A stretch of DNA of 14,475 bases. Source: DASYVD01 sp036000545 (GTDB lineage Bacteria > Actinomycetota > UBA4738 > CALAEC01). Shown here in pieces: positions 12,124 to 14,475 of the stretch. Below the pieces are notes generated by a model. It did not search any database. It had not been told where the DNA came from and saw nothing but the letters and a program-made list of their open reading frames with translations. The stretch is taken from the NCBI GenBank assembly GCA_036000545.1, contig DASYVD010000152.1, positions 1 through 14,475 on the forward strand. Reading direction: 5' to 3'. The stretch's first letter is position 1, and each line of letters opens with the position of its first letter. The position numbers and the translations under genes are program-made.

Positions 12124-13728
12124 GTGGGGACTCTCCACGAACTCGTGCTGTCGGCGGCGGAGCGGCGCCGGGAGGAGCCGGCCCTCCATTTCCACGGCCG
12201 CAAGATTCCTTACGAGGATCTGGCCGAACGCGTGCGGCGGACGGCCGCGGCGCTGCATGGGTTGGGCGTCGGCCGGGAGGATCGCGTCGCCATGCTCGTG
12301 GGCAACGTGCCGGAGTTCCTGTACGCGCTGTACGGCTCGGTAACGCTCGGAGCGGCGGCCGCGCCCCTCAACACTATGCTGACTCCCGAGGAGGTGGGGT
12401 ACGTCCTCGCCGACGCCGAAGCCAAGGTGGTGGTGGCCGAGACGGACTTCCTCCCCACCGTCCTGGCGGTGCGGGACCGGTTAGCTTCCATCGAGAACAT
12501 CGTGGTGGTCGGTCCGCCACCGGTGCCCCGGCGCACTCGCTCGCTCGAGGAGATGATCACCCGTGGCGGCGACCTCCCGCAGATCGAGGTGGAGGAGGGC
12601 GATCTCGCGGTGCTCGCGTACACGTCCGGGACGACGGCCGAGCCACGCGGAGCGATGCTCAGCCACGGAAACCTCCTGGCGAATCTGAACCAGCTCGCCG
12701 CAGTTCCGACCCTGGCGCAGGCCGCGTCAGACGTGATTCTGCTCGCCCTGCCTCTGTTCCACCTGTATGGGCTCAACGCCGTCCTCAACTTCATGCTTCG
12801 CGTGGGGGCGACCGGGGTCCTGGTGGAGCGGTTCCACCCGGTGGAGACGCTGGAGCTCGTGGAGCGGTACAGGGTCACCGTGCTGTGTGGGGTTCCCCCG
12901 ATGTTCAAGGCGTGGCTGAGGGCAGCGGAGTCGCGAGACTTCGACCTGTCGTCGGTTCGTCTCGCCGTCTCCGGCGCCGCCGCCCTTCCTCCCGACGTGC
13001 TCGAGGCGTTCCGGGAGCGGTTCGGGCTCACCATCTGGGAGGGGTACGGCCTGACGGAGACCGGGCCGGCGCTCACGACCAATGCGCTGGCGCCCGAGCC
13101 ACGCCCCGGCTCCATCGGGCTTCCCCTCCCGGGCGTGGAGGTGCGACTGGTCGGCGAGCACGGCGAGCAGCCGGTGGAGGGGGACCCCGGCGAGATCGTG
13201 GTCCGCGGTCCCAATGTCTTCAGGGGCTACTGGCGCCGGGTGGGGGAGACGGAGGAAGCGTTCCTCGAGGACGGCTGGTTCCGCACCGGCGACGTGGCGT
13301 ACGAGGACGACGACGGCTTCTTCCATCTGGTCGATCGGAAGAAGGACCTCGTCATCGTGTCAGGTTTCAACGTCTACCCTAGGGAGGTCGAGGACGTCGT
13401 CGCGGCCCACCCGGCGGTGGCCGAGTGCGCGGTCGTGGGCGTGCCCGACGAACGTACCGGTGAGGCCGTCCGAGCGCTGGTCGTTCTCCGCCCGGGGGCC
13501 GAGGTCACCGCGGAGGAGATCGTCGACCACAGCCGAGCAACCCTGGCCCGCTTCAAGTGCCCTCGGGAGGTGTTCTTCGTGGATCGGCTGCCCAAGCACG
13601 TCACCGGGAAGATCATGCGCCGCGACCTGAGAGGGGGGTCCGGGGGGGTAGCTCGCCCCGAGCGAGGAAGCGGTGGGTCGAGCGAGCGAGCGCACCCCCC
13701 GGCACCGGACAGAAAGGAGGAGTCGTGA
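12124..13728 (+). CDS. AMP-forming acyl-CoA synthetase (long-chain fatty acid-CoA ligase type)
   Basis: This 534-residue ANL-superfamily enzyme activates a carboxylic acid with ATP and then forms the CoA thioester. The phosphate-binding loop is YTSGTTAEPRG (166-176), with Ala172 for the usual Gly and Arg175 for the usual Lys. Then follow LPLFHLYGLN (209-218), YGLTETGP (308-315), GWFRTGD (384-390), the hinge VDRKKDLVIVSGFNVYP (403-419) and the catalytic Lys496 in PKHVTGK. Families normally end soon after this Lys; here about 32 further residues (503-534) are Gly/Ser/Pro/Arg-rich, read through runs of six and seven G. The chosen GTG at 12124 follows a TATCCT hexamer; the longer upstream frame overlaps the divergent gene. 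The stop overlaps the next start (GTGA). Substrate chain length is not readable. Confidence 0.92.
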   Translation: MGTLHELVLSAAERRREEPALHFHGRKIPYEDLAERVRRTAAALHGLGVGREDRVAMLVGNVPEFLYALYGSVTLGAAAAPLNTMLTPEEVGYVLADAEAKVVVAETDFLPTVLAVRDRLASIENIVVVGPPPVPRRTRSLEEMITRGGDLPQIEVEEGDLAVLAYTSGTTAEPRGAMLSHGNLLANLNQLAAVPTLAQAASDVILLALPLFHLYGLNAVLNFMLRVGATGVLVERFHPVETLELVERYRVTVLCGVPPMFKAWLRAAESRDFDLSSVRLAVSGAAALPPDVLEAFRERFGLTIWEGYGLTETGPALTTNALAPEPRPGSIGLPLPGVEVRLVGEHGEQPVEGDPGEIVVRGPNVFRGYWRRVGETEEAFLEDGWFRTGDVAYEDDDGFFHLVDRKKDLVIVSGFNVYPREVEDVVAAHPAVAECAVVGVPDERTGEAVRALVVLRPGAEVTAEEIVDHSRATLARFKCPREVFFVDRLPKHVTGKIMRRDLRGGSGGVARPERGSGGSSERAHPPAPDRKEES

Positions 13729-14444
13729 TCCTCCTTCCGATCGCCGCCGCCCTGATCGCCCTAGTGTTCTCCGTCCAGCTGTTCGCTCGGTCGGGACGCC
13801 GCGGAAGCTGGTACGAGGCCGTGTGGGGTCTGGCCATGCTGATGTTCGGCGTGGCCACGGGAGCGCTCGTCCTGGGCGTCCTGGACGGATGGTCGTCGGC
13901 TGAATTCCGCACGTACTGGCTCTTCGGCGCAGTGCTGACGGCCCCCTATCTGGCGATGGGAGAGCTTTACCTCCTGATCAGAAAACGGTGGGTCGCTCAT
14001 CTGATCCTGATCGTCCTGCTCGGGGCCACCGCGTGGGCGGCGGCCACGGTCCGCACCGCTCCCATATCGGAGGCCCTTGCCCAGGACTTCCCATTGGGTC
14101 GCGATGTATTCGGGGACGGCACGGCGGCCCACCGGCTGAGCCAGTACTACGCCTACCCCGGCTACTTCATCCTCGTGGGGGGTGCCGTGTGGTCGGCGGT
14201 TCAGATGCGGGGCCGAGCGGAGCTCCGCGACCGGTTCATGGGCGTCCTCTTGATCGCGTTGGGGGCCACGGTCGTGTTCGTCGGATCCGGCGTCGGGGCC
14301 GGCTTCGGACTCTACGCTGTGTTCTCCGTCGGACACGCCGTCGGGATCACCGTGATGTACTGGGGATTCCTCATGGCCAGCCGTCCTCGCCCGGCGGCCG
14401 CCGAACGTTCAGCTCGCGGCGAGGCAGGCCAAGTGAGTCCTTAG
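13725..14444 (+). CDS. Seven-helix membrane protein of unknown function
   Basis: The 239-residue protein has seven hydrophobic segments, at about residues 2-20, 30-52, 63-85, 90-108, 140-160, 170-192 and 195-217. The longest loop, between helices 4 and 5, is about 30 residues (ISEALAQDFPLGRDVFGDG and on), and the C-terminal tail is short and Ala/Arg-rich. No catalytic or transport motif stands out, so I give no function. The GTG at 13725 overlaps the synthetase stop (GTGA) and is preceded by AAAGGAGG, 4 bases upstream, so translation is coupled. The open frame continues upstream to 13557, but that part is shadow of the synthetase. The pairing hints at a membrane or lipid context, but this is weak. 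Confidence 0.7.
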   Translation: MILLPIAAALIALVFSVQLFARSGRRGSWYEAVWGLAMLMFGVATGALVLGVLDGWSSAEFRTYWLFGAVLTAPYLAMGELYLLIRKRWVAHLILIVLLGATAWAAATVRTAPISEALAQDFPLGRDVFGDGTAAHRLSQYYAYPGYFILVGGAVWSAVQMRGRAELRDRFMGVLLIALGATVVFVGSGVGAGFGLYAVFSVGHAVGITVMYWGFLMASRPRPAAAERSARGEAGQVSP

Positions 14445-14447
14445 CCG

Positions 14448-14475
14448 GACCCGGAGCCGCCTCAGCCCCCGGGTC
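14448..14475 (+). terminator. Possible terminator stem-loop at the window edge
   Basis: GACCCGG at 14448-14454 pairs perfectly with CCGGGTC at 14469-14475, leaving a 14-base loop. It begins four bases after the stop of the seven-helix protein gene. The window ends at the stem, so a following T-run cannot be seen. Confidence 0.4.

Noticed and set aside
11652..13382. 576-codon plus-strand open frame
   Set aside because: It is Arg/Gly-rich and overlaps the acyl-CoA synthetase, which has every expected motif in another frame.
1..14475. Mobile element, phage, CRISPR or defence island
   Set aside because: No transposase, integrase, repeat array, flanking repeats or change of base composition was seen; all genes are of chromosomal housekeeping or regulatory type.

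Overview
The window is a continuous stretch of high-GC chromosomal DNA (roughly 70% GC by eye) from a free-living bacterium, most likely a deep-branching or uncultured member of the Actinomycetota. The main support is a 32-residue bS22-type ribosomal protein gene (the AURKAIP1/COX24 family). Close by are counterparts of the mycobacterial Rv0498 (TIM-barrel isomerase), Rv0501 (GalE2-like) and Rv0502 (acyltransferase) genes. Frequent GTG/TTG starts and several genes that appear to be transcribed without a leader (a TANNNT -10 hexamer 6-9 bases before the start codon) fit this assignment. I see no insertion sequence, phage gene, CRISPR array, tRNA or rRNA, and base composition looks uniform.

Layout. 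1-1776 (+): the 3' part of an ECF sigma factor gene overlaps a single-pass membrane protein with an outside Kelch-type propeller, probably the sigma factor's regulator. 1795-2565 (-): an SDR oxidoreductase, divergent from 2623-3534 (+), a PF15698-type phosphatase. That gene converges with, and shares stop-codon bases with, a small zinc-ribbon gene (3531-3887, -), which is followed by a DUF72 gene (3955-4662, -). 4663-5075 holds no convincing gene. Its right half can fold into several hairpins, the last of which encloses the ribosome binding site and start codon of the next gene.

5076-9609 (+) is a tight operon: Clp1/Grc3-family polynucleotide kinase, bS22, a secreted alpha/beta-hydrolase lipoprotein, a SAM hydrolase (DUF62), a GalE2-like SDR and a PlsC-type acyltransferase. 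It puts an RNA 5'-kinase directly beside a ribosomal protein and ends with envelope-lipid type functions. On the minus strand, 9626-12026 reads (in transcription order) sugar-phosphate-isomerase-like TIM barrel, stand-alone receiver, a 44-residue membrane protein, a K+ channel pore module and a separate RCK/TrkA module. The pore and RCK genes overlap by ATGA and look like one Kch-type channel gene split by one base. The RCK gene also has its own strong internal ribosome binding site.

12124-14444 (+): an AMP-forming acyl-CoA synthetase overlaps a seven-helix membrane protein of unknown function. A 7-bp inverted repeat directly after its stop may be a terminator cut by the window edge.

The points most worth following up are the bacterial Clp1/Grc3 kinase with its sequestered translation start next to bS22, and the split K+ channel with its internal RCK start and GYR (not GYG) selectivity filter. 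All family calls come from reading motifs; no database search was run.
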